NCBI GenBank assembly: GCA_041745765.1
Contig: JBGTIH010000048.1
Span: 1-64,000 of the forward strand
Direction: 5' to 3'
DNA from: JAHCHG01 sp041745765
GTDB lineage: Bacteria > Acidobacteriota > Blastocatellia > Pyrinomonadales > Pyrinomonadaceae
DNA: 64,000 nt
Both the position numbers and the translations under genes were made by a program. Shown here piece by piece: positions 36,871-45,613 of the stretch (positions are counted from its first letter, which is position 1; each line of letters begins with the position of its first letter). Under the pieces are notes generated by a model, which searched no databases, was not told the DNA's origin, and saw only the letters and a program-made list of their open reading frames with translations.

Positions 36871-37064
36871 AGAAGCTGTGTTCAAACTCTTGAGTTCCGT
36901 TAGGAACGATATATTTATAGCTAATAGAGTGCAAATTTTAGTTGAGTTCCGTAGGAACGGCATATTGTTATGCCGTTCCTACGGAACTTGGTTCGAATAT
37001 TTGACGCTTTTTCTATAAATATCACGCTCCTACGGAGCTGATTTATGAGTTTGAACAGAGCTTC
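36871..37064. repeat. 194-bp repeat with terminal inverted repeats, copy 2
   Basis: Starts AGAAGCTGTGTTCAAACTC and ends GAGTTTGAACAGAGCTTCT. It matches the element at 33497-33690 over its whole length in the same orientation with few differences, mainly in the left end, the central loop and one short segment after it. Confidence 0.85.
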
Positions 37065-37396
37065 TTAATTTTGTCAGATTAAAAATCATCCGCGGAAAAA
37101 TCATTTAAAATCGTTAAAATCAGAGAAAAAATCGGCGTTCATCGGCGTTCATCCGCGGCTAATTTTCTTGAGTTTCAACTTTCAAAGTTAGTCTAACAAA
37201 GTCGAGTTAATAAGTTAGGTTTTAATTGAAATTTGAAAAAGCACATTTCTTAAACAATGAGCTTTCAATTCATTAAATTCACTTATAATAAAAAACTCGA
37301 AATGAAATCCCTTAATAAAAATCGCAATTGCTTGAGTTTTTTTTCACATACTCTTAAACTCAATTTAAAGAATTACATTGATATTGCGTAATTGAG

Positions 37397-37540
37397 TAGG
37401 TCTTTGGCTTTTGGTCTTTAGTTTCTGAAAAAGTCTCTTTAATAAAAAGCAACTGATTTTTGAAACGAAACTCAGAATATCAGAGCAAAAATCAAAGACC
37501 GAAAGCCAAAAACCAAAGACCAAAAACCTATTCAACTACG
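37397..37540. repeat. Long imperfect inverted repeat before acnA
   Basis: Left arm ATTGAGTAGGTCTTTGGCTT with the following TTGGTCTTT, right arm AAAGACCAAAAACCTATTCAACT, about 90 bases apart; the right arm also holds a tandem AAAGACCGAAAGCC / AAAAACCAAAGACC. It ends about 37 bases before the aconitase ATG, so it would lie in the leader if transcription starts upstream. Confidence 0.6.
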
Positions 37541-37576
37541 ACATTGCCAAAAAAGACAAAGGAATGAGCGAAAAAT

Positions 37577-40459
37577 ATGATACATAATTTATTTAATACA
37601 AGACAGACATTCAAAACGGGAACTGGCGAAGACGGCATTTATTATTCGTTGCCACAGCTTGAAAAAGAAGGAATTGCGACGGTTTCAAAATTGCCGATCT
37701 CGATTCGCATCGTGCTTGAATCGGTTTTGAGAAATTTTGACGAAGGCAAGAAGATCAGCGAAAAAGATGTCGAAAAATTTTCGAATTGGGGCGCGAACGA
37801 CGACCGCACGGATGAAGTGCCGTTTGTCGTCGCCCGCGTGATTTTGCAGGATTTTACGGGCGTTCCGCTGCTTGTGGATTTAGCGGCGATGCGTTCGGCG
37901 GTCAAGCGTCTGGGCAAAAATACGGATGTTATCGAACCGCTCGTTCCGGTTGATCTGGTGATTGACCATTCCGTGCAGGTTGATTATGCCGGAAGCGAAA
38001 CGGCATATCAAAGAAATATGGAAATGGAATTCCGGCGCAACGAACAGCGGTATAAATTCTTAAAATGGGGAACTCAAGCGTTTAACGGTTTTCGCGTTGT
38101 GCCGCCGGGAATTGGTATCGTTCATCAAGTAAATCTCGAATATCTGGCAAAAGGCGTGTTCGAGCGCGAAGGCGTTTATTTTCCTGATACTCTGGTCGGA
38201 ACGGATTCGCACACGACGATGATTAACGGACTCGGAATCGTCGGTTGGGGCGTTGGTGGAATCGAAGCCGAAGCCGGAATGCTCGGTCAGCCCGTTTATA
38301 TTTTAACGCCCGATGTCGTCGGCGTACATTTATCGGGAACGCTCGCCGAAGGCGCGACCGCGACCGATCTCGTTCTGCGCGTGACGGAAATGCTCAGAGA
38401 AGCAAAAGTTGTCGGCAAATTTGTCGAATTTCACGGCGAAGGCGCACGCGCGCTTGCCGCCACCGACCGCGCGACGATTGCGAATATGGCTCCGGAATAC
38501 GGCGCGACGATGGGATTTTTCGGAATTGACGAAAAAACGCTCGATTATTACAGAGCGACCGGCAGAAGCGAAGAACACATCGAAACAATCAAAAATTATT
38601 ATACGGCGCAGGAAATGTTCGGAATTCCGCTCAAAGGCGAAGTCGAATATACGAATGTTCTGGAACTTGATTTAGGTTCGATTGTTCCGGCGGTTGCCGG
38701 ACCGAAACGTCCGCAAGACCGCATCGAATTGCAAAATCTGAAAAGTAAATTCGAAGAATTATTTGTAGCTCCGGTTGCCGAAAACGGTTTCGGAAAGACC
38801 GCCGAAGATTTGGAAAGAACATTCGGCGTAACCATCGGCGCACCTTTATATGATGTAGCGGTTGGCGGCGGTTCGCAAAATCCGACCAAAACTTCGCTTC
38901 CGATTTTAGACAATGTGAGCCGGGAAAATACAAACACCTGGACGGAATCTGAAATGGTCAATAATCGCCCGACTCCCGACCGTGTAGAAAATCCGACTGA
39001 AAATCAGGTTGACGGACCGACATCCGCAGCAATCGGACACGGCGATGTTTTAATCGCCGCGATTACTTCTTGCACGAATACATCGAATCCGAGCGTGATG
39101 ATCGCCGCCGGAATCGTCGCTAAAAGGGCGGTCGAAAAAGGCTTGAAAGTTCCGGTTTATGTCAAAACTTCGCTTGCTCCGGGTTCACGTGTTGTGACTG
39201 ATTATCTCGAAAAAACCGGTTTGCAGACATTTTTGAATCAAATCGGATTTGATCTGGTCGGTTACGGCTGCACGACTTGTATCGGAAATTCGGGTCCGCT
39301 CGATCCTTCGATTGAAGATGCGATTGTTGAAAACGATCTGATCGCCGCTTCGGTTTTATCGGGAAACCGCAATTTCGAAGCGCGTGTTCACCAGAATATC
39401 AAGGCAAATTTTTTGATGTCGCCGCCGCTCGTCGTCGCGTTTGCGCTTGCCGGAAGCGTGACCAAAGATTTGACGACCGAACCGATCGGACAGGACGAAA
39501 ACGGCGAAGATGTTTATTTAAAGGATATTTGGGCGAGTCTGGAAGATGTTAAGGAAGTGATGGACACCGCGCTTAATCCTGAAATGTTCAAGAAACTTTA
39601 CAACGATTTTGCCGAACAGAATCCGCTCTGGAACGAAATTCCTTCAACGGTCGGAAATGTTTATGCCTGGGATGAAAACTCTACTTATATTCAAGAACCG
39701 CCGTATTTTGAAGGTTTTACGATGCACGCCGGAAAATTTTCAAATATCGAAGGCGCACGACCGCTGGCTATTTTCGGCAACTCCGTAACAACCGATCATA
39801 TCTCTCCGGCAGGTGCGATCAAACCGAGTTCGCCTGCCGGTCTGTATTTGCAGGAACGCGGCGTTGAACCGAAGGATTTTAATTCCTACGGTTCACGACG
39901 CGGAAACGACCGTGTGATGCTGCGCGGAACTTTTGCTAATGTTCGCATCAAAAATCTGATGGTTACGCCGAAAGAAGGGGGATTTACGAAGTTTCAGCCC
40001 GATGGCGAAGAACTGTCAATTTATGATGCGGCGATGAAATATAAAGAGAAAAATACGCCGCTGGTGATTATTACCGGTCAGGAATACGGCACGGGAAGTT
40101 CGCGCGATTGGGCGGCGAAAGGAACGGCTCTGATGGGCGTAAAAGCCGTTGTTGCCGAAAGTTACGAACGCATTCACCGCTCGAATCTGATCGGAATGGG
40201 CGTTTTGCCGCTTCAGTTCAAAGACGGCGAATCGGCGCAAACCTATAAACTCGACGGCACTGAAACTTTTGATATTTCAGGCTTAGAAGCGTCGGAAGTC
40301 GTTCCGCGTCAAAATGTTACGATGAAGATAAATCGGGCGAACGGCGAATCGGAAGAAGTGCTTTTAACTCTGAGAATTGACACGCCGATCGAGGTTGAAT
40401 ATTACAAACACGGCGGAATTTTACCGTATGTTTTACGAGAACTTCTCGCCGGACAATAA
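37577..40459 (+). CDS. acnA: Aconitate hydratase A
   Basis: 960-residue cytoplasmic [4Fe-4S] enzyme interconverting citrate and isocitrate. It is somewhat longer than the ~890-residue AcnA/IRP type, with an extra acidic/Asn-rich stretch at about 450-480. Cluster ligands: C499 in T-S-C-T-N-T-S-N-P and C565/C568 in G-C-T-T-C-I-G-N-S-G. N-terminal D-L-A-A-M-R and H-S-V-Q-V-D, V-G-T-D-S-H-T-T-M, and C-terminal S-N-L-I-G-M-G-V-L-P-L-Q are typical. Monocistronic: long leader upstream and a terminator directly downstream. Confidence 0.95.
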   Translation: MIHNLFNTRQTFKTGTGEDGIYYSLPQLEKEGIATVSKLPISIRIVLESVLRNFDEGKKISEKDVEKFSNWGANDDRTDEVPFVVARVILQDFTGVPLLVDLAAMRSAVKRLGKNTDVIEPLVPVDLVIDHSVQVDYAGSETAYQRNMEMEFRRNEQRYKFLKWGTQAFNGFRVVPPGIGIVHQVNLEYLAKGVFEREGVYFPDTLVGTDSHTTMINGLGIVGWGVGGIEAEAGMLGQPVYILTPDVVGVHLSGTLAEGATATDLVLRVTEMLREAKVVGKFVEFHGEGARALAATDRATIANMAPEYGATMGFFGIDEKTLDYYRATGRSEEHIETIKNYYTAQEMFGIPLKGEVEYTNVLELDLGSIVPAVAGPKRPQDRIELQNLKSKFEELFVAPVAENGFGKTAEDLERTFGVTIGAPLYDVAVGGGSQNPTKTSLPILDNVSRENTNTWTESEMVNNRPTPDRVENPTENQVDGPTSAAIGHGDVLIAAITSCTNTSNPSVMIAAGIVAKRAVEKGLKVPVYVKTSLAPGSRVVTDYLEKTGLQTFLNQIGFDLVGYGCTTCIGNSGPLDPSIEDAIVENDLIAASVLSGNRNFEARVHQNIKANFLMSPPLVVAFALAGSVTKDLTTEPIGQDENGEDVYLKDIWASLEDVKEVMDTALNPEMFKKLYNDFAEQNPLWNEIPSTVGNVYAWDENSTYIQEPPYFEGFTMHAGKFSNIEGARPLAIFGNSVTTDHISPAGAIKPSSPAGLYLQERGVEPKDFNSYGSRRGNDRVMLRGTFANVRIKNLMVTPKEGGFTKFQPDGEELSIYDAAMKYKEKNTPLVIITGQEYGTGSSRDWAAKGTALMGVKAVVAESYERIHRSNLIGMGVLPLQFKDGESAQTYKLDGTETFDISGLEASEVVPRQNVTMKINRANGESEEVLLTLRIDTPIEVEYYKHGGILPYVLRELLAGQ

Positions 40460-40465
40460 ACAAAA

Positions 40466-40501
40466 AAAGGGCTGAAAAACTCAAATTTTTCAGCCCTTTA
40501 G
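40466..40501 (+). terminator. Terminator of acnA
   Basis: Perfect stem AAAGGGCTGAAAAA / TTTTTCAGCCCTTT around a CTCAAA loop, starting 7 bases after the acnA stop. The flanking A and T runs make it usable from either side, and the next gene (minus) converges on it. Confidence 0.85.
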
Positions 40502-40533
40502 TATTTTAAATTTTTTAATATATTTGGATTTGA

Positions 40534-40737
40534 TTAAACTGATGCGGCTCTCGCGCTATAAGTTTGCGGTCGGGCTTCCAATTCAAAGAATTTGACAGGC
40601 ATCGCGCCGTTCACTCTTACTTTTTCCTTCCGCATTTCATACCATTTATCACAACTTAAACAATGATAAGACTTCATCGAAAAATCATCTGCTTGAAAAT
40701 CAATTTCTAAATCGTTGTTACAATGCCAACATTTCAT
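40534..40737 (-). CDS. Small zinc-ribbon protein
   Basis: 67 residues with C3-x2-C6 and C26-x2-C29 (H-C-N-N-D-L and H-C-L-S-C-D), a complete small zinc ribbon, followed by a basic tail. No membrane segment. A possible ribosome-binding sequence (aaggagg in the complement of ccctcctt) lies about eight bases upstream of the ATG, stronger than most in the window. Function unknown; may be a nucleic-acid-binding accessory protein. Confidence 0.75.
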   Translation of the reverse strand: MKCWHCNNDLEIDFQADDFSMKSYHCLSCDKWYEMRKEKVRVNGAMPVKFFELEARPQTYSARAASV

Positions 40738-40967
40738 AAGCTATAAAACCCTCCTTTTTGTGTTTCAAGTATTTTAACACAGGTTGCCCTACGAAAAGCA
40801 AGCATTTTTTTTTGGAATCCAACGATAATAAAGAGAAAAACTGAATAAGTTATCCGATAACAACTGTTTAAAGCATAAAAATAATTTATGAAAAACGATA
40901 AATTATTTCAATTGATATTAAAAAAGGTGATTTTACAATCTAAAATCTGACAAGTTATAAATTAAAG

Positions 40968-41405
40968 TCAGGAACTTTTCACACACATAATCGTGGCAAG
41001 CATTGCGGCAATTTGCTTGATTTCATTGTCTTTTGCGGCTAAGACATCGCCGCGCACAATAGTTATGTTTTTTCCGGCTTTGATCACTTTGCCGGTCGCT
41101 AAAAAATAATCGCCGACGGCGGGCGACAAAAGATTTACTTTGAATTCGATGCTTAAAACATTGTAATCTGTCGGCATCAGCGAAAACGCGGCGTAACCGC
41201 ACGCGCTGTCGGCGATTGTCGTGATAATTCCGGCGTGGATGAATCCGTTTTGCTGTGTCAAATCGGAGCGAAAGGGAAGTTTTATACTAACTTTTCCGGG
41301 TTCGACTTTGGATAATTCCGCGCCGATTAACGTCATTACCGCTTGATTTGAAAAAGATTTTTGGACTTTTTCGATGAAGTTCTCATCTTTCGGCTCGAAT
41401 TTCAT
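40968..41405 (-). CDS. PaaI-type hotdog thioesterase
   Basis: 145-residue single hotdog domain. The H-A-G-I-I-T-T-I-A-D-S-A-C-G-Y-A motif (N-G-F-I-H before it) is the catalytic/helix signature of the PaaI/YbgC acyl-CoA thioesterases. The nucleotide overlap ATGA with the pyrophosphatase stop shows translational coupling. It likely hydrolyses aromatic or medium-chain acyl-CoA in the cytoplasm; substrate unknown. Confidence 0.85.
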   Translation of the reverse strand: MKFEPKDENFIEKVQKSFSNQAVMTLIGAELSKVEPGKVSIKLPFRSDLTQQNGFIHAGIITTIADSACGYAAFSLMPTDYNVLSIEFKVNLLSPAVGDYFLATGKVIKAGKNITIVRGDVLAAKDNEIKQIAAMLATIMCVKSS

Positions 41406-41935
41406 TTATCTCCAAATGTTGTTTTATAAAGTTCGATTGCTTCGATAATAATTTCGTAAGCCTTTTCGCGCCCGTAAAATTGTTCGACGACGACTTGTTT
41501 ATGTTCCAGATTTTTGTAGTCTTCAAAGAATGTCTGCATTTCGAGCGTCGTATGCGGCGGAAGCTCCGAAATATCGTTGCGGTAGCTGACCGAAATATCA
41601 TTAGCGGCAACGGCGATGATCTTATCGTCAACTTCGCCCGAATCAACCATTCGCATCACGCCGATTACCTTTGCATCAATCAGACACATTTTCGGAATTT
41701 CAATCGAAGAGAAAACGAGTATGTCGAGCGGATCGTTATCGTCGCAAAAGGTTTGCGGAATAAAACCGTAATTTGCCGGATAATGAACCGACGAATAAAG
41801 CACGCGGTCTAAGCGAATCAAACCGCTTTCTTTATCGAGTTCAAATTTGCCTTTGCTGCCCTTACTTATTTCAATGATTGCATTTACGACTTCGGGCGCG
41901 TCTTTGCCGTAAAAAATGTCGTGCCAAGGATTCAT
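41402..41935 (-). CDS. ppa: Inorganic pyrophosphatase
   Basis: 177-residue soluble family I pyrophosphatase, full length. It has K-G-S-K-G-K-F-E-L-D-K-E near the N-terminus, Y-P-A-N-Y-G-F-I-P, the metal-site D-x-D-P-x-D motif as D-N-D-P-L-D, and the following D-G-like substitution D-S-G-E-V-D-D-K with I-I-A-V. It hydrolyses PPi to drive biosynthesis. It sits 10 bases downstream of the zinc-ribbon membrane protein and overlaps the thioesterase. Confidence 0.92.
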   Translation of the reverse strand: MNPWHDIFYGKDAPEVVNAIIEISKGSKGKFELDKESGLIRLDRVLYSSVHYPANYGFIPQTFCDDNDPLDILVFSSIEIPKMCLIDAKVIGVMRMVDSGEVDDKIIAVAANDISVSYRNDISELPPHTTLEMQTFFEDYKNLEHKQVVVEQFYGREKAYEIIIEAIELYKTTFGDK

Positions 41936-41945
41936 AATTCAAAGA

Positions 41946-43064
41946 TTAGCGCATTAATCCGGCAATTGAAACAAAGATAAGCAGAATTATTATGATAAAC
42001 ACGACCAAGCAGCCGATCTTGAGCCAACTGTAAGGTCTTTCGCCCTGCACTTCGCCGGTTTTTCCGTTGATGACGATCTGATAAACCTTATTATTAAAAC
42101 GATACGCGCCGGCATAAACCGGTACGAGCAGATGTTTGAAGGTAATATCAGAGTAGTTTGTGTCCATTGTATGAATTGTTTGACGGTCGCCGCCGATTGA
42201 GCGGTGTACATCACCGCGAATCACGCCTTCGGCGATTTGCTTAAATCTTTCAAAACCTTCTTCGAGCGAAACCTGATAAACCTGCGCTTTATGTCCCGAT
42301 AAATACGCCGGTTCATAAGAAACGAGCGCGCTGAAATCCCAGTTCAGACGTTCGAGATATTTCGGCAAAACGGATTTCGTCGCCGGAATGGGAACATCAT
42401 CAAAAAACCGCGAAGTATTGCCCGAAGCGTGATACCAATTCGTTTCGGTACGCGTTCTGACCTGCTGTTTTCCTTGCGAATCCGTGTAATTTTCTCTGAC
42501 CTGATAATCTTCTCCGCGTTGACCTGTGTAACGCGTTTCGGTGTTCGCGTCAAAAGTCCAATACGGCAGATAAATACTTTCAGCTTTATCGTGTTGCGCC
42601 ATTGTTTTGAGTTCGTTCGGCGCAAACCAGCGAGAATTCGTCCAATTTTTTAAATTACTTATCGCTTGATTGTTTGTAATCGTGAATGGAATAACGCTTT
42701 CCGGCGCGACCAAAGGATCAGAAGATTTTGGCTGAGCAACAAGTTTTCCCGCGCAAAAATCGCATTGTTTAGCTGATTCAGGTGGAATAAAAACGACGGT
42801 CGCGCCGCAGCTGCCGCACGAAACCTGCATCGCGTCGGTCGCCATTTTTTGCAGTCTTTGATTTTCGGGACGCAGCGCACTGTAAAAATCGCGCTCGACG
42901 ATTTTTTCGACATTCGTTTCAATCGTTTTTGCACTCGCGCAATACGGACACGCCAATTTGCCGATCTTCGGATCGAAAATCATATTCGCGCCGCAATTTT
43001 CGCACAGATGACGTTTAATATTTTCTTTTTGAATTTCGGGGTTTTCCTGCATAGTGTTTGGCAA
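41946..43064 (-). CDS. Zinc-ribbon protein with C-terminal membrane anchor
   Basis: 372 residues. Two zinc ribbons: C21-x2-C24 with C39-x2-C42 (C-E-N-C-G-A and C-P-Y-C), then C-G-S-C-G-A with C-D-F-C about 20 residues later. A large beta-rich middle (P-Y-W-T-F-D-A-N-T-E-T-R-Y-T-G-Q-R-G, repeated R-T-R-T-E-T-N-W-Y) leads to a single hydrophobic helix at about 347-369. Similar proteins are often mislabelled 'primosomal protein N''-like or helicase-like; no helicase motif is present. Probably tail-anchored facing the cytoplasm. First gene of an operon with ppa and the thioesterase. Confidence 0.78.
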   Translation of the reverse strand: MPNTMQENPEIQKENIKRHLCENCGANMIFDPKIGKLACPYCASAKTIETNVEKIVERDFYSALRPENQRLQKMATDAMQVSCGSCGATVVFIPPESAKQCDFCAGKLVAQPKSSDPLVAPESVIPFTITNNQAISNLKNWTNSRWFAPNELKTMAQHDKAESIYLPYWTFDANTETRYTGQRGEDYQVRENYTDSQGKQQVRTRTETNWYHASGNTSRFFDDVPIPATKSVLPKYLERLNWDFSALVSYEPAYLSGHKAQVYQVSLEEGFERFKQIAEGVIRGDVHRSIGGDRQTIHTMDTNYSDITFKHLLVPVYAGAYRFNNKVYQIVINGKTGEVQGERPYSWLKIGCLVVFIIIILLIFVSIAGLMR

Positions 43065-43136
43065 AATGATTTTATATAACTGTAAAATGTTGGATTTTAT
43101 GAATTGCCGTCTGTTTATGTTCTTTGAAAAAAATAA

Positions 43137-43233
43137 AAAATCAGTATAGTGAGCCGCAAGCGAACACTTTGATTATCTGAAAAGTTGATTGCCGACAAAC
43201 TTGCTCGCTAGAAGGTTTCGCAATACTGATTTA
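43137..43233. repeat. 97-bp inverted-repeat copy of the AGTGAGC family
   Basis: Outer arms AAAATCAGTAT / ATACTGATTT enclose agtgagccgcaagcgaac and acaaacttgctcgctaga, related to the copies at 21.2 and 28.5 kb. It lies between two minus-strand genes in a 233-base gap. Confidence 0.65.
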
Positions 43234-43297
43234 GCAGTCGGAAAAAGTTAATATTAACTCAAATAAGTTAAATAACACCACATAAACAGGTAGGTTT

Positions 43298-44392
43298 TTA
43301 AGGCAGAAAAGAGCCTTTGCCGTTTCTGCCGATTCGCATATTAATAAGCCAATCGAGCCACCGGTATTTCAAAGATTTCGGCGCAAGATATTCGGTTATT
43401 CCCAAAGTTTTGCGCGGTTTTCCGTCGCGCAAGGTCAGCGTCATCTCGCTCAAAAATCTTAAATAAAAGAAACTCGAGTCAATTATTTGCTGATTTTTTA
43501 TGCGCAGTCGCATATTGTCTTCGGTTAAAAACGTCTGGCGCATCGGATATTTCAAACCGAATTTATCGCGTTTAAAGATAGTTTCTTCATAAATCGCATC
43601 GCGCTCGCGCAGTTCGTTGTCGCGGATTGTAAATAATTTGTTGATCGGTTGATCTTCGCCGATTTCTTTATAACGGTAAAAAACGGCGGTCGAATCGGAA
43701 AAATGAGCGCGTCCCCATTGCCAGTCGCAAACCGTTTCAGGCAGCCAGCGATTATCCGAATTGTGATCGTGATAACCCGTTCCGCGAAAATGAACGACAT
43801 CCAGATTTACGCCTTTTTCATTGGAAATCGTAATTCTGCCCGTTACGTCCGCACGCGGAATAACCAAATTCCAAATATGAGCATCGTTTTGATCAATTTT
43901 TTTATCGGGCAGAAAATCCGATTCAATAGAAAGCCATTCAAAATGCGCTTCAATATGCCGGTTTTTGCTGAGTTTGGTGTTAATTGAAACAAAATATCCC
44001 GAACCATAAGGCGCGGATTGATAATTAAAGGAATTGTCGCCGATATTGCACGACGGCGAATCTTTTCCGGCTGAAAATTCGTTTGGAAAATATTCGTTGA
44101 CGGCTCGATAGACGGGTTTTCCGTCGCGGTAATAACAAAAAGCAATCGCCGGAAATCTTTTGTTCGGATCGTTTCCATTTTGAACTTTTCGATTTGAAGC
44201 GTTATAGCGCGGCGAAAAGATGAAATTATCGAGAAAAATTATGACAACGGCATCTCGTCCGTCTTCGCTCAGCGCGTCGAAATACCACCATTCAAAAGCC
44301 TTTGAATCGGTTTTCGGTTTCCAGACATCGAGCGCAATACTCGAAGTATAGGAAAATTTTTCCTTTGAAACTTTTTGTGTTGCCGTTGTCAT
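43298..44392 (-). CDS. CrtC/AttH-like lipocalin-fold protein
   Basis: 364 residues from ATG 44390-44392 (M-T-T-A-T-Q); the ORF extends to 44491 but those 33 residues are not family-like. It carries F-E-W-W-Y-F-D-A near the N-terminus and V-D-V-V-H-F-R-G-T-G-Y-H-D-H-N in the middle (the first residues read L-D-V-V-H), both hallmarks of the carotenoid 1,2-hydratase/hydroxyneurosporene synthase (CrtC) superfamily. No signal peptide. No carotenoid gene is near, so an activity on isoprenoid or other lipid is possible but not shown. Confidence 0.75.
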   Translation of the reverse strand: MTTATQKVSKEKFSYTSSIALDVWKPKTDSKAFEWWYFDALSEDGRDAVVIIFLDNFIFSPRYNASNRKVQNGNDPNKRFPAIAFCYYRDGKPVYRAVNEYFPNEFSAGKDSPSCNIGDNSFNYQSAPYGSGYFVSINTKLSKNRHIEAHFEWLSIESDFLPDKKIDQNDAHIWNLVIPRADVTGRITISNEKGVNLDVVHFRGTGYHDHNSDNRWLPETVCDWQWGRAHFSDSTAVFYRYKEIGEDQPINKLFTIRDNELRERDAIYEETIFKRDKFGLKYPMRQTFLTEDNMRLRIKNQQIIDSSFFYLRFLSEMTLTLRDGKPRKTLGITEYLAPKSLKYRWLDWLINMRIGRNGKGSFLP

Positions 44393-44542
44393 TTTTTTTA
44401 GATTTGGGAAATTATTGTTTAATCTGTGCTTTAGCATCTCAAAAATTAAAAAATTTGGCAAACTTTTAGCGGAAAAATGAATCTTTATCAACGGTGTTGC
44501 GCTCTCTCCATAAAAATTTTAATTTACAAAACGGGAGAAAAA

Positions 44543-44914
44543 ATGAATAAAGGAACAAAAGTGTTTTTAGTGTGTTTGGTGTTAATGGTCGGACTTTTGA
44601 CGGCGGCGTGTCCGAAGCGCACGAGCATTGCGGACATCGAATCGAATCCGTCGAGATTTTACGATAAAGAAGTCGGGATTGCCGGCACGGTGCAGAACAG
44701 TTACGGCGGTTCGATTCCGATTTTGAATCAGAGCGGCGGCATCTACAAGGTTGACGACGGCACGGGTTCGATCTGGGTTTTAACAAAGAAAAGCGTTCCG
44801 TCAAAAGGCGCGCAACTCGGCGTAAAAGGCAAAATTCAAAACGGAATTAATTTCGGCGGCAGAAATTACGGACTGGTTTTGGTTGAAGACGGGCGTAAAT
44901 TCAGAAAGAAATAA
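44543..44914 (+). CDS. Small lipoprotein with OB-like domain
   Basis: 123 residues from ATG 44543-44545, which has GGGAG eight bases upstream; the ATG at 44477 has none. Signal with lipobox L-T-A-A-C, then about 100 residues resembling an OB-fold stress-response domain (I-E-S-N-P-S-R-F-Y-D-K-E-V-G-I-A-G-T-V, G-S-I-W-V-L, L-G-V-K-G-K-I). Envelope-anchored. Function unknown. A terminator follows. Confidence 0.75.
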   Translation: MNKGTKVFLVCLVLMVGLLTAACPKRTSIADIESNPSRFYDKEVGIAGTVQNSYGGSIPILNQSGGIYKVDDGTGSIWVLTKKSVPSKGAQLGVKGKIQNGINFGGRNYGLVLVEDGRKFRKK

Positions 44915-44978
44915 ATTCAGCGAAAAAACAAACTTTTTTATCGTCAACTTGATTTTGCGGCGATAAAACGAACATAAT

Positions 44979-45014
44979 CGGGCGGCGGGGTTTTTCCTTG
45001 CCGCTCTTTTTTTT
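44979..45014 (+). terminator. Terminator-like hairpin directly before the DinB gene
   Basis: GCGGCGGGG and CCTTGCCGC pair (two G-T wobbles) around a T-rich loop, followed by eight T. It ends three bases before the ATG at 45018, so it either ends the lipoprotein transcript or acts as an attenuator of the next gene. Confidence 0.65.
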
Positions 45015-45017
45015 ATT

Positions 45018-45491
45018 ATGAAAACTTTGATTGAAACTTTTGACGCACAATATCAACTTCTGCATAAAAATTTGACCGATTTTGTGAAATTAATTCCGCC
45101 GGACAAACTTTTTTGGAAACCAGTTGAGATGAAGGATTATTTTACACTTTATTCCTGCGGCGAATTCATCTTGCGAAGCGCGGCGGCGGTCGAACAAACT
45201 TTCGGCGGCATAACCGTCAAACTCTGGGACGATCCGTTTGAATGGACTCTGCCGGAAAGCCTCTCGACCAATGAAAAAATTCTCGAATATTTAAACGAAG
45301 TCGAGCAAACGCGGCAAAAAGGCTTTGAGTTTTTCAATTCCGACGAAGATTTATTAAAAGAAATTCCCGCCCCGGAAAAAATGAAAACTATTGCCCAACT
45401 TTTGCTCGAAACCGCCGTTCGCGCCGAACATTTTCACGGTCGCGCCGTCGCCGTTTTCCAGATGTTTGCCGGCAGAAAACCGTCCGCTTAA
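45018..45491 (+). CDS. DinB-like four-helix protein
   Basis: 157 residues, soluble, mostly helical. The start L-I-E-T-F-D-A-Q-Y-Q-L-L-H-K-N-L and the end M-K-T-I-A-Q-L-L-L-E-T-A-V-R-A-E-H-F-H-G-R-A-V match the DinB/YfiT-like fold, where three His or acidic residues bind a metal; here H54-type positions are not all obvious and only the H-F-H at the end is clear. Members include thiol-transferases and damage-inducible proteins; the role here is unknown. There is no room for a normal ribosome-binding site because a hairpin and T-run lie directly upstream. Confidence 0.6.
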   Translation: MKTLIETFDAQYQLLHKNLTDFVKLIPPDKLFWKPVEMKDYFTLYSCGEFILRSAAAVEQTFGGITVKLWDDPFEWTLPESLSTNEKILEYLNEVEQTRQKGFEFFNSDEDLLKEIPAPEKMKTIAQLLLETAVRAEHFHGRAVAVFQMFAGRKPSA

Positions 45492-45613
45492 CTATAAAAA
45501 CTTGATTTTGCACGAACTCTCGGCAATAGTTTAACGTAGGGTTTTATGACGAACAGGATTTTTCGACATTTGTCATAAAAGATTTATAAATTCACATTTT
45601 GGGAGAAAAAATA

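Larger units (their letters stand above)
36629..37576. other. 948-base divergent region upstream of aconitase
   Basis: No credible gene. It contains a 121-bp inverted-repeat element, the second 194-bp repeat and a long imperfect hairpin close to acnA. TATAAT at 37284-37289 could be a -10 element but no good -35 is at the right distance. Confidence 0.6.

Noticed and set aside
43298..44392. Carotenoid biosynthesis locus
   Set aside because: The CrtC-like protein stands alone; no phytoene synthase or desaturase nearby, and the superfamily has other activities.
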